Of a stretch of DNA of 64,000 nucleotides, positions 8,547 to 17,998 are shown piece by piece. Location of the stretch: assembly GCA_963829955.1 (NCBI GenBank), contig CAWHKS010000018.1, positions 74,593 to 138,592 of the forward strand. Direction: 5' to 3'. The position numbers and the translations under genes were made by a program. The notes under the pieces were generated by a model, which was not told the origin of the DNA, searched no databases, and worked only from the letters and a program-made list of their open reading frames with translations. The first letter of the stretch is position 1, and every line of letters begins with the position of its first letter. This stretch comes from DASTFY01 sp963829955 (GTDB taxonomy: Bacteria > Actinomycetota > Acidimicrobiia > Acidimicrobiales > Ilumatobacteraceae).

Positions 8547-9569
8547 TCAGCGGCGGCGGCGCCGGGCAGCGTCGCCGAGGTCCGGCGGTTCGTAGCCGTC
8601 GTCGTACGGATTGAGCGTGAGGCCGGGCGGGACCACGGCGTCCACGCGATCCCACACGTCGCCGGGGACCTGCGTGCCGGCCCCGGCGAGAGCATCCTCG
8701 AGCTGACCGAGCGTGCGGGGCCCGACGATGGCCGAGGTCACAGCCGGGTGCGCGAGCACGAACGCGTGCGCCAGGTCGACCAGTCGCAGCCCCGCTTCGT
8801 CGGCGATCTGGAGCAGATCCTCGACCAGCGCCATTTTCCGCTCGTGGACCGTCCCGCCGAAGTCGAAGTGGTCCGGCTCGCGCGCCGCCCTCGACGACGG
8901 CGGCGCGTGCCCGTCGCGGTACTGGCCCGTCAGCCACCCGCCGTTGAGCGGCGCCCACACGAGCACGCCGAGCCCGTATCGCTGGCACGTCGGCAGCACC
9001 GCCCGCTCGATGCCGCGAGCGAAGAGGGAGTACGGCGGCTGTTCGGTCGACGGCAGGACGTGACCCCGCCGGTCGGCCATCCACTGCGCTTCGACCAGCA
9101 GTTCGGCCGGGAACGTCGACGTCCCGAACGCCCGGATCTTCCCGGCGTGCACCAGGTCGGACAGGGTACCGAGGGTCTCGTCGAGATCAGTGTCGGGATC
9201 GGGGCGGTGCACCTGGTACAGGTCGATCCAGTCGGTCTCGAGGCGCCGCAGGCTGTCCTCGACGGCCCGCACGATCCAGCGGCGCGAGGCGCCACGATGG
9301 TTCGCATCCTCGCCCATGGCGTTGAAGAACTTGGTCGCCAGGATGACCGAGTCACGCCGGCCGCGCAGCGCCCGCCCCACGATCTCCTCCGACTCCCCGA
9401 ACGCGTACATGTCCGCGGTGTCGATGAAATTGACGCCGGCGTCGAGCGCGGTGTGGATGATCGCCTGGCACTCGTCCTCGTCACGGTTGCCCCACGCCCC
9501 GAGCACCATCGTCCCGAGGCAGAACGTGCTCACGTGCATGCCGGTGCGGCCGAGCGTGCGGTACTCCAC
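8547..9569 (-). CDS. Aldo/keto reductase
   Basis: This 340-residue (alpha/beta)8 oxidoreductase of the YajO/voltage-gated-K-beta type starts VEYRTLGRTGMHVS with a GTG at 9569. Catalytic residues are in place: Asp and Tyr in FIDTADMYAFGESEE, Lys in ILATKFF and His in LYQVHRPDP. The C-terminal AHPAVTSAIVGPRTLGQLED segment binds NADPH. It is 11 bases downstream of the ABC ATPase gene and in the same direction, so it is probably the last gene of that operon. The substrate is unknown. Unlike the transporter genes, its frame is intact. Confidence 0.9.
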   Translation of the reverse strand: MEYRTLGRTGMHVSTFCLGTMVLGAWGNRDEDECQAIIHTALDAGVNFIDTADMYAFGESEEIVGRALRGRRDSVILATKFFNAMGEDANHRGASRRWIVRAVEDSLRRLETDWIDLYQVHRPDPDTDLDETLGTLSDLVHAGKIRAFGTSTFPAELLVEAQWMADRRGHVLPSTEQPPYSLFARGIERAVLPTCQRYGLGVLVWAPLNGGWLTGQYRDGHAPPSSRAAREPDHFDFGGTVHERKMALVEDLLQIADEAGLRLVDLAHAFVLAHPAVTSAIVGPRTLGQLEDALAGAGTQVPGDVWDRVDAVVPPGLTLNPYDDGYEPPDLGDAARRRRR

Positions 9570-9580
9570 GGCGCCAGCCG

Positions 9581-10683
9581 TCAGGCCTCGACCTCGACGG
9601 TGGGGACCGCCTCCGGCGACTCGCACAGGGCGCGGGCGCCATCCACCGTCACCGCCACCCTCGACCCCGCCACCAGCTCGGCCGCCCGCGTGCTGGTGCC
9701 GTGGGCCGAGATCAAGATGTCGAGCAGATCGACACGTACATGGACGAGCGTGGCCGCGCCGGCGAACGTCTGGCCCGACACCGTGCCGACCAGCCCCTGG
9801 TGGTCGCCGGCACCGCCGTTGGCCGGGGCCAGCGGGCTGACCTCGACGTCCTCCGGCCGCACGAGGAGGAGCACCTCCTGCCCGAGGGCGAAGCGCCCCG
9901 CGGCCGGCGTGGCCACCGTGACGCCGGCCACCTCGGCGCGGTCCGGGCCCGTGATGGTGGCCGGCAACTCGTTCATGCTCCCGACGAAGCGGGCCACGAA
10001 GGCGCTGGCCGGGTTGCGATAGATCTCGGTCGGCGACCCGAGTTGTTCGAGCCGCCCGCCCGACATCACGCCGATGCGATCCGAGATGCCGAGCGCCTCC
10101 TCCTGGTCGTGCGTGACGAACAGCGTCGTGATGCCGAGCTCGGTCTGGATGCGGCGGATCTCGTCCCGCAGCAGCAGCCGGACCTTGGCGTCCAGCGCTG
10201 AGAGTGGCTCGTCGAGGAGCAGCACGCTCGGCGAGATCGCCAGCGCCCGGGCCAGTGCCACCCGCTGCTGCTGACCGCCCGAGAGCTGGTGCGGGTAGCG
10301 GCCGGAGAAGTCCTGCAGCTGGACCAGATCCAGCATCTCGCCCACCCGCTCGGTGCGGTCCGCCTTGCCGATGCCGCGGGTGCGCAGCCCGAAGGCCACG
10401 TTGTTGGTGACGTTGAGGTTGGGGAACAGGCTGTAGCTCTGGAACACCATCCCCATGTGGCGCTTGTTGGGCGGCGTGTCGGACTGGTCGACACCGTCGA
10501 CGCGCACCGCTCCCGATCGGGCCACTCGAAGCCGGCGACGATGCGCAGCGCGGTGGTCTTCCCGCAGCCGCTCGGGCCCAGCAGGCTGACGAGCTCGCCC
10601 GCCTCGACCTCCAGGTCGAAGTGGTCGAGGGCGACCGTCGGCCCGAACGCCTTGCGCACGCCTTCGAAGGACAAGGTGGCCAT
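9581..10683 (-). CDS. Spermidine/putrescine-type ABC transporter ATP-binding protein, frameshifted
   Basis: Starting at ATG 10683, the frame reads MATLSFEGVRKAFG and the Walker A motif GPSGCGKTT. At about 10515 it must shift frame to continue with the Q-loop (MVFQSYSLFP), signature LSGGQQQR, Walker B LLLDEPLSALD and switch His in THDQEEAL. A C-terminal TOBE domain follows (LLLVRPEDVEV). The joined length is 367 residues, with one base missing. This is the PotA/CUT1-like ATPase that powers import. It is preceded by two permease genes and a binding-protein gene. The break may be a sequence error, or the gene may be dead. Confidence 0.75.
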
Positions 10684-10690
10684 GGCGCTC

Positions 10691-11543
10691 CTAGTAGACC
10701 GCGGTCGAGGCCGCACCCCGCCCGGGCCGGCGGGTGACGGCGATGAACAGCGCCAGCAGCAACGCGGTGGCAAGGAAGACCACCAGGGCGAGGGCCATGC
10801 CGCCCTGCGGCTCCTGGTTCTGGTACAGCACGAGGTAGGTGGGCAGCGTCCGCTTGAGCAGCAGCGAGCGCGATGGTGAACTCGCCCAGCACGACCGTGG
10901 CGGTCAGGAACGCCGAGCCGACGATGGCGGACGTCAGATTGGGGATCAGCACGCGGAACAGCGTCGTGAGCCACCCCGCGCCGAGGCTGCGGGACGCGTC
11001 GACCAGGGTCCGCAGGTCGATGGCCCGGATGCCGGCGTCGAGGGCGCGGTAGGTGAACGGCATGGCCAACACCGAGTAGAAGGGGATCAGCGACAGGTCC
11101 GAGCTCAAGAACCACGGCGCCGTCTCCCGGAACGTGCCCGCCACGCCGACCACGAGCGCGATGGGGGGCACGACGTAGGGCAGCACGCTCAGGATCTCCA
11201 CCAGCGGTCTCGCTCTCGGGACCCGCAGATGGACCCAGAGCGCGGTCGGCAGGAGGATCCCAAGCGTGACCAGGATCGCCCCGACGGCCAACTTGAGGCT
11301 GAGCGTGAGCGCGGACCCGAATAGCGGGTCGGAGAACGCGTTGCTGAGGCTGTCGAGCGTCCAACGGTCGAACAGCGTGGAGAAGTTGAACCGGACCATC
11401 GGCACCCGCTGGAAGGCGAAGCGGGCCATGGCCAGCAGGGGGAGGATGAAGTACACCGCGCAGGCCAGCAGCACGATGACCGACACCACCGGCGGCCGTG
11501 CCTGGCCAGGCTTGCGCCGGCGGGCGGTCACGCTCGCCGCCAT
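10691..11543 (-). CDS. ABC transporter permease (PotC-like), frameshifted
   Basis: ATG 11543 starts MAASVTARRRKPG, followed by an inner-membrane protein of six predicted helices. It has the EAA-like loop RTLVDASRSLGAGWLTT that docks on the ATPase. After VVLGEFTIAL the frame is lost through one extra base near 10866-10873; the adjacent frame continues LLLKRTLPTYLVLYQNQEP and a last helix, ending at 10691. The joined length is 283 residues. The start overlaps the end of the other permease by 16 bases, and the stop is 7 bases before the ATPase start, so the three genes form one operon. Confidence 0.75.
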
Positions 11544-12452
11544 CGCTCGGCCTTCCTCCGCAGCAACAGGTAGCCGGTCATCGACACGCCCATGATGATG
11601 ATCATCCACGCAGCCAGCGCGTACCCGAGCTGTCCTTTCCCCGTGATGGTGTTGCCCTGGAGGAAGAAGCGGATCTGGATCGTCACCAGGTTCGAACTGC
11701 CGCCGGTGAGCGCGTACGCGGTGGCGTAGGCGCTGAACGCGTTGGCGAACAGCAGCAGGAATCCACCGAGGATGGCCGGAGCCAGGACTGGGATCCCGAC
11801 CGCGGCGCCAGTAGGTCCATGACCGAGCGCCGAGGTTCGCCGCCGCCTCCCGCCAGGCGGGCTTTAACCCGTCGATGGCGGGGAAGGTGACCAGCACCAT
11901 GAGCGGGATCTGGAAGTACAGGTACACGATGACAAGGCCCCAGAACGAGCGGACGGTGAGCCCGTGGGCTTGGAGGTCGAGCCCACTCGACTTGAGAATC
12001 TTGGTCATCAGACCTTGGGTGCCAAGTGCGGCGATGAACGCGAACGCCAACGGGATGCCGCCGAAGTTGGCGGCAACCCCACTGAACGCGGTGACTCCGC
12101 TGCGGAGCCATTTCGGCCGCCGCAGTGTCGCCGCGGCATACGCCAACAGAACACCGATGACAGCGCCGAGCAGCGCCGTCACGAACGACAGCCTGAGCGA
12201 CGCGATGAACGCCTCTTGATACTGCCCGGTGACGGCCTCGGTCAGCGCAGAGGTCGTGGCCCCGTTCTCCCCCTGCAGCGCCTGGGTGAACACCGTGATC
12301 GTCGGCCAGACGAGAAAGATGGCGAGGTAGGCGAAGAACGGGAGCAGGCCCAGCCACGCGAGGTTCCGCCGGTGGGCGGCCCCCTGCTTGGGGTGGCCGC
12401 CCGCGGCAGATTCGACGGCGTCGTCCTCGACGGCGACGGACGGGACCGTCAT
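11528..12452 (-). CDS. ABC transporter permease (PotB-like), frameshifted
   Basis: ATG 12452 (MTVPSVAVEDD) starts a six-helix inner-membrane permease. The periplasmic loop after helix 1 is long, and the EAA loop begins DGLKPAWREAAANLGARSW. At about 11805 one extra base destroys the frame after SWTYWR; the adjacent frame continues AVGIPVLAPAILGGFLLLF and ends RRKAERWRRA at 11528. The joined length is 307 residues. It pairs with the downstream permease as a heterodimer. The distance to the binding-protein stop is 16 bases. Confidence 0.75.
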
Positions 12453-12468
12453 GGGGATCGACGAGCCG

Positions 12469-13674
12469 CTAGGCGTCGGCAACCATGGGGCCCCAGTTCG
12501 CGACCAGCGCCTCGTTGGCCTTGTCGATCTGCTCCTGGGTCGGGAAGCCGATCGACTGGATGAGCTCCGCGTCGGGCAGGTTCGCCGAGATCTCCTCGCT
12601 CACCTTGCCGGACTCCAGGAGCGCGGCGTACCGGGCCGGGATCGCGCCGCCCTCGAGGAACCGAGCGCGCCTTCGTCGGACAGGATGTGCTCCACCCACA
12701 GCTTGCCGGCGTTGGGGTGAGGCGAGTCCTTTACGACACCCTGCGCGTAGTACGACCCATAGACCCCGTCGGTCGGGACCACCACCTCGGAGGTGATGCC
12801 CGCCTCGTCAAGTTGGGGCTGGAGGCCAGGCCAGTTGTAGGTCCAGTCCAGAACGATCGGCGTCTCGCCGGCCAGGATCGTGGCCGGGGTGACGTCGCCG
12901 GGGACGAAGTTGCCCGACTTCTTGAGATCGGCGAAGAACTGGATGCCAGGCATGATGTCGTCGAAGCTGCCTCCATTGGCGAGAGAGGCCGCCATCACGC
13001 CCGCGAAGGCCGCGCCGGCCTCCCGAGGATCGTCATTGAGGAAGACCTGACCCTTGTAGTCTGCGTTCGTCAGGTCGGCGATGGTCTTCGGCGGGTTGTC
13101 CACGATGGTCGTGTTGGTGCCAATGGCGATGATCCCGTAGTACGCACCGACCCAGTTGCCGTCGGGGTCCTTCAAAGCGTCAGGGATCTCGTCCCAAGTG
13201 CTCGCCTGATACGGCTCCCAAAGACCCTCGTCTATGGCCTGGATCGCGAACGGAGGACCGACGTCGATGGAGTCGGGCATGTCGGCTTGACCCGCCAGAG
13301 TCTTGACCGCGGTGATCTCGTCGGCCGACGAGGCGTCAGGCGTCGCCACCGGGTTCTCGATGCCCGGGTACTTGTCGCGGAAGCTCTGGAGGACGCCCTT
13401 GTAGTTGGCCCACGTGTCGGGCAGGGCGATCAGGTTGACCTTGCCCTCCTCGGTGGCAGCGTCGGCGAGGGCGGCCAGATCACCGCTGGCGGCTGCGGTG
13501 GTGTCCCCTCCAGCCGCGGTCGTGTCGCTGCCGGCGGCGGAGGTCTCCGTGGCGGCGGCTGCCGTGGTGTCCGCACCACCGGAGTCGTCGTCACTCCCGC
13601 ATCCGGCGGCCAGCAGTCCCGCGGCCACCATCGAGCGCGCCGAAGGCACGCATCCTCTGACGTGATGCACGCAT
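12469..13674 (-). CDS. Spermidine/putrescine-type ABC transporter substrate-binding lipoprotein, two frameshifts
   Basis: ATG 13674, with GGGGAGG about 6 bases upstream, starts a lipoprotein signal (MRASRQRMRAFGAL). One extra base near 13637-13642 shifts it before the hydrophobic part and lipobox MVAAGLLAAGC. A Ser/Thr/Ala-rich linker leads to a type-2 periplasmic binding domain (LPDTWANYKGVLQSF, LAGETPIVLDWTYNW). A missing base near 12660 shifts it again before FLEGGAIPARYAALLES. The joined length is about 401 residues. The fold belongs to the PotD/FutA-like group. The ligand is not certain, with polyamines likely given the neighbours. Confidence 0.75.
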
Positions 13675-13873
13675 CGCAGTCCTCCCCTTCTCATTGCATG
13701 CTGCGGGCCGCACGGTAACCCGTCCGGCGACGCCCCCGTGACATGGCGCCCGTGGTTCACGCACGATTCCGGTGGCGGTGGTGTGGCGGTCACCGGCTCG
13801 ACGCTTCGCCAGGGCGTGCCACGATACAGTCGCGTCCCGCGATGCGGGACGAGCCCCGCAGAGGAGGAGCGCC

Positions 13874-14200
13874 ATGCCCCGTAACCGGGCCGAGCTGGTG
13901 GTGATCTCGTGGCGGGACATCCCCGCCCAGGTCAACGCCCGCGTCGGTGACGAGCGCCATCAGGTGCTCCTCCCGGCCCGGTTCCAGCGGGCCGTCGAGC
14001 GCGCCACGCGGATCGCCGGCAAGAAGACGGCGAGCGAGCACGTGGCGGAGTGGAGGCGCCGCTCCTTCCCCATCGATGGCGACCCGCTCGTCGCGGCACG
14101 CACCGAAGCCGCACGTCTCGACGCCGCCTTCTCGCCCGAACGCCTGCGCTCGTTGATCGCCGCCGGGGGTTGGGATCCGGAAAGCGAGTCGGCACCGTGA
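13874..14200 (+). CDS. Virulence-factor-domain (PF13769) small protein
   Basis: The protein has 108 residues, starting MPRNRAELVVISWRDIPAQV at ATG 13874 with GAGGAGGAG about 4 bases upstream. The wording RDIPAQVNARVG and LPARFQRAVERAT matches the small conserved protein found next to MttB-family methyltransferases and corrinoid activases in alphaproteobacteria and actinobacteria. Its function is not established; the name comes from a Pfam label only. It lies 7 bases before the activase gene and likely belongs to the same operon. A 199-base divergent region upstream separates it from the binding-protein gene. Confidence 0.65.
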   Translation: MPRNRAELVVISWRDIPAQVNARVGDERHQVLLPARFQRAVERATRIAGKKTASEHVAEWRRRSFPIDGDPLVAARTEAARLDAAFSPERLRSLIAAGGWDPESESAP

Positions 14201-14207
14201 CCCCACG

Positions 14208-16252
14208 ATGACAGAACCCACAGCAGTCTTCGTGCCGTCTGGACAGCGTGGGCACGTGCCCGCGGGCACCACCGTCCTGGATGCCGCCCGCCGCTTCGGT
14301 GTCGACCTCGACTCCGTCTGCGGCGGACGGGGCATCTGCGGCCGGTGCCAGGTGCGGCCGGCCTTCGGCGAGTTCGCCAAGCACGCGCTCACCTCCTCGC
14401 CCGACCACCTGTCGTCTCCGGGCTCGACCGAGCACGAGTACCACGGCCGCCGACCGCTGGAGATCGGCAGCCGGCTCGGCTGCGCCGACCCAGATCCTCG
14501 GCGACGTCGTGCTCGACGTCCCACCGGAGAGCCAGGTCCACCGGCCGGTGGTGCGCAAGTCCGTCGATCTCGAGGGACTGGTCGTCGACCCCGTGGTCCA
14601 ACTGCACTACGTCGAGGTGGCCGTCGCCGACCTCGGTGGAGGACGTAGCGATCTGCAGCTCCTGCTCGACGCCCTGGACGAGCAGTGGTCGCTCACGGGC
14701 GCTGACGGTCGACACGGGCGTGTTGGCCGACCTGCAGCCGGCCCTCGCCGACGGCCGGCGCGCCGTCACGGTCGCGGTCCACGCCGGCAGCGCGATCACC
14801 GCGGTGTGGCCCGGCTTCGTCGACCGCGTGTACGGCGTCGCCGTCGACGTGGGCTCGACGACTATCGCTGGCCACCTCTGCGAGCTGGCCAGCGGCGAGG
14901 TTCTGGCGACGGCCGGGGCCATGAACCCCCAGATCCGGTTCGGTGAGGACCTGATGAGCCGGGTTTCCTACGTGATGATGAACCCCGGCGGACGGGAGCA
15001 GCTGACGGACGCTGTGCAGCAGGCCGTCGACGAGCTGGTCGGCGAGCTCACCTCCCAGGCCGGCGTCGAGCGGGACGACCTGCTCGACCTGGTCGCCGTG
15101 GGCAACCCGATCATGCACCACCTCCTCCTCGGGATCGATCCGACGCCGCTCGGCACGGCGCCGTTCGCGCTCGCCACCGACCTGCCGGTCGACGCCCGGG
15201 CCACCGACATCGCCGTCGGCTGCCGCCGGGCCCGCCTGCACCTACTCCCGTGCATCGCCGGGCACGTCGGGGCGGATGCCGCCGCGGCCATCCTCGCCGA
15301 GGGTCCGCACCGCAGCGACGACGTGCAGCTCCTCGTCGACGTCGGCACCAACGCCGAGATCGTGCTCGGGTGCCGGAGCTGGCTGCTGGCCGCGTCGAGC
15401 CCGACCGGCCCCGCGCTGGAGGGAGCCCAGATCTCGTGCGGCCAGCGGGCGACACCGGGCGCCATCGAACGGGTGCGGATCGACCGCGACATGCTCGAAC
15501 CGCGCTACCGGGTGGTGGGCAGCGAAGTCTGGTCGGACGACCCCGCCTTCGAGGCGAGCCTGCCCGCCGCCGGCGTCACCGGCGTATGCGGCTCCGGCAT
15601 CATCGAGGTGGTCGCCGAGCTGTTCCTCTCCGGCGTGGTCGACGCCGACGGCGCCATTGACGGCGCGACCGCTGAGCGCACCCCGCGGGTCGTGCCGGAC
15701 GGCCGCGTGTTCGCCTACGTGCTGCGCGAAGGGGAAGGCGATCGGCCGGCGTTGCGCATCACGCAGGCCGACGTCCGTGCCATCCAGCTCGCCAAGGCCG
15801 CGTTGCAGGCCGGTGTCCGGCTGCTCATGGACCATGCCGGGCTGGAGAACCTGACGGACGTCGGTTCCGTGAGGCTGGCCGGGGCCTTCGGCAGCCACAT
15901 CGACCCGCTGTACACGCTGGCCCTCGGCTTGCTGCCCGACTGCCCGCCGGGCCGTGTGCGTTCGGCCGGGAACGCGGCCGGCTCGGGCGCGGTGCGGGCG
16001 CTGCTCTCGGCCGAGGCCCGGGCCGAGGTCGCCGAGGTCGCCCGCACGGTGACGAAGGTGGAGACGGCGATCGAGCCGCGGTTCCAGGAGCACTTCGTCG
16101 CCTCGCTGGCCTTTCCGCACGCCACCGATCCGTACCCGCACCTGGCCGAGGTGCTGACGTTGCCGGCCCGCCGGCCGACCGACCCCGTCGCCCCGGTCCG
16201 GCGTCGGCGCGGGGGCGGGCGAGCCGGCGCACGAGCAGAGGAGTCCGCATGA
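14208..16252 (+). CDS. Corrinoid reductive activase (RACE, DUF4445/ASKHA), two frameshifts
   Basis: The N-terminus is a plant-type 2Fe-2S ferredoxin domain with VCGGRGICGRC and a fourth cysteine in RLGCA. One extra base in the CCC run at 14489-14491 and one in the GGG run near 14697-14699 break the frame; joined, the protein is about 680 residues. The C-terminal ASKHA-type ATPase is intact: VDVGSTTIAGHL (phosphate-1), LVDVGTNAEIVLG and VRLAGAFGSH. Such enzymes use ATP to reduce Co(II) corrinoid proteins back to Co(I) so that methyl transfer can resume. Its stop overlaps the methyltransferase start by ATGA, which indicates coupling. No corrinoid protein gene is present in the window. Confidence 0.85.
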
Positions 16253-17784
16253 CCGAAGCCTCACCTCGCCGCGGGGGCGGCCGGGCCGCCCGCCAGGCCG
16301 CCCGGCTGGCCGCCCACACGGAGACCGTGCCCTTCCTCATCCGCACGCTGTCACCGCTCGAGGTGCTCAGCGAGGAGAGCGCCGAGCTCATCGAGCACAA
16401 CGCCGACACCATCCTCGAACAGGTCGGGGTGATCTTCCGCGACTACCCGGACGCGCTCCGGCTGTTGGGCGACGCGGGAGCCGATGTCGACGGCGAGCGC
16501 GTGCGCTTTCCTCGCGGCATGTGCCGGAGCATCGTGTCCTCCTCGGCGCCCTCCGTGTACACCCAGCACGCCCGCAACCCGGAGCGGTCCGTGCAGATCG
16601 GCGGCGACGCCACCGTGCTGGCCCCCAACTACGGATCGCCCTTCGTGCACGATCTCGACCAGGGGCGGCGCTACGCCACGCTGGTCGACTTCGAGAACTT
16701 CGTGAAGCTCACCTACTCGTCGCCGTACCTCCACCACTCGGGCGGCACGGTGTGCGAGCCCGTCGACGTGCCGGTCAACAAGCGGCACCTGGACATGGTT
16801 TACGCACACCTGCGTTACAGCGACAAGCCGTTCATGGGCTCCGTCACCGCGGGCAGCCGCGCCGAGGACTCGGTGGAGCTGGCCCGCATCGGCTTCGGCG
16901 GCGACCTCGGCGGACGCGCGGTGATGACGAGCCTGATCAACGCGTCGAGCCCGCTGGTGTGGGACGCCACGATGCTCGCGGCGGCGCAGGCCTACGCGTC
17001 GAACGACCAGGCCTGCCTGATCACGCCGTTCATCCTCGCCGGCGCCATGGCGCCCACCACCACCGCCGCGGTGGCCGCCCAGACGCTGGCCGAGGCGCTG
17101 GCCGGCATGACCTTCGTGCAGCTCGTGAAGCCCGGGGCGCCGGTGATCTTCGGATCGTTCGCGTCGTCGATGTCGATGCAGACGGGCGCGCCGACCTTCG
17201 GCACGCCCGAGCCCGCCCTCGTCCTCTATGTCGTCGCGCAGCTCGCCCGGCGGCTCGGCGTGCCCTTCCGTTCGGGCGGATCGTTGACCGCGTCGAAGCT
17301 CCCGGACGCGCAGGCCGCGTACGAGTCGGCCAACACCCTGCAACCGACGATCCTCGGCGGCGTGAACTTCGTGCTGCATGCGGCCGGATGGCTGGAGGGC
17401 GGCCTGGCCATCGGCTACGAGAAGTTCGTCCTCGACAACGACCAGCTCGGCATGGTCCACACGTTCGTGAAGGGCGTCGACCTCTCCGCCAACGGTCAGG
17501 GCCTCGACGCCATCATCGAGAACGGGCCCGGACAGCACTTCCTCGGCACCGCGCACACGCTGGCCAACTTCGAGTCGGCGTTCTACCGGTCGAGCGTGGC
17601 CGACAACGCCAGCTACGAGCAGTGGCTGGAGGAGGGCAGCCTCGACGCCGCCCAGCGGGCCAACGCGCTGTGGAAGCGGACGCTGGCCGACTACGAGCCG
17701 CCACCCATCGACAGCGCCATCGACGAGGAGTTGCAGGACTTCGTCACCCGCCGCAAGGCCGAGATGCCCGACGAACACGGTTAG
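16249..17784 (+). CDS. MttB-family (trimethylamine/quaternary amine) methyltransferase, non-pyrrolysine
   Basis: This 511-residue TIM-barrel-type protein of the MttB superfamily contains GSPFVHDLDQGRRYAT, HHSGGTVCEPVDVPVNKRH and ILAGAMAPTTTAAVAAQTL. The frame has no internal amber codon, so it is a pyrrolysine-free member. Characterised ones (MtgB, MtpB, MtcB, MtyB) demethylate glycine betaine, proline betaine, carnitine or gamma-butyrobetaine onto a corrinoid protein. The neighbouring dimethylglycine-dehydrogenase-like gene and betaine transporter make glycine betaine the best guess. This is inference. Confidence 0.85.
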   Translation: MTEASPRRGGGRAARQAARLAAHTETVPFLIRTLSPLEVLSEESAELIEHNADTILEQVGVIFRDYPDALRLLGDAGADVDGERVRFPRGMCRSIVSSSAPSVYTQHARNPERSVQIGGDATVLAPNYGSPFVHDLDQGRRYATLVDFENFVKLTYSSPYLHHSGGTVCEPVDVPVNKRHLDMVYAHLRYSDKPFMGSVTAGSRAEDSVELARIGFGGDLGGRAVMTSLINASSPLVWDATMLAAAQAYASNDQACLITPFILAGAMAPTTTAAVAAQTLAEALAGMTFVQLVKPGAPVIFGSFASSMSMQTGAPTFGTPEPALVLYVVAQLARRLGVPFRSGGSLTASKLPDAQAAYESANTLQPTILGGVNFVLHAAGWLEGGLAIGYEKFVLDNDQLGMVHTFVKGVDLSANGQGLDAIIENGPGQHFLGTAHTLANFESAFYRSSVADNASYEQWLEEGSLDAAQRANALWKRTLADYEPPPIDSAIDEELQDFVTRRKAEMPDEHG

Positions 17785-17804
17785 CTGCCGATGCCAGGCG
17801 TCAC

Positions 17805-17875
17805 CCTTGGCGCACAAATCGCGCCAAGGTGACGGCAGAGCGGCTCCCGGCGCGATTTGTGCGGGAGAAGTGACG
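17805..17875. repeat. Interspersed palindromic element, copy 1
   Basis: Arms GCACAAATCGCGCC (17812-17825) and GGCGCGATTTGTGC (17849-17862) pair perfectly over 14 bp around a 23-base loop. A nested 9-bp hairpin (17805-17813 with 17821-17829) competes with the outer stem. It lies in the 214-base gap between the MttB-family gene and the flavoprotein gene. There is no T tract, so it is not a classical terminator. A second, partly conserved copy is at 28925-28990 in inverted orientation. Confidence 0.7.
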
Positions 17876-17998
17876 CGAGATCTGGACGGCGCCCACGATG
17901 TGGGACTGTCCCGCATCGTGACCCCGCCGTGACCGCGCGCTAGCGTCCACACGGCCAGTCGGCCAGACCAGCCCGGACGAATGAGGGGGCCCGCCAAC

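Noticed and set aside
8547..12482. A single 1311-codon open frame on the minus strand
   Set aside because: It joins the aldo/keto reductase, out-of-frame ATPase sequence and two permeases by accident. Real homology changes frame at each break, and gene boundaries are set by overlapping starts and stops.
16249..17784. Pyrrolysine in the MttB-family gene
   Set aside because: There is no in-frame amber codon, so it is a pyrrolysine-free member.
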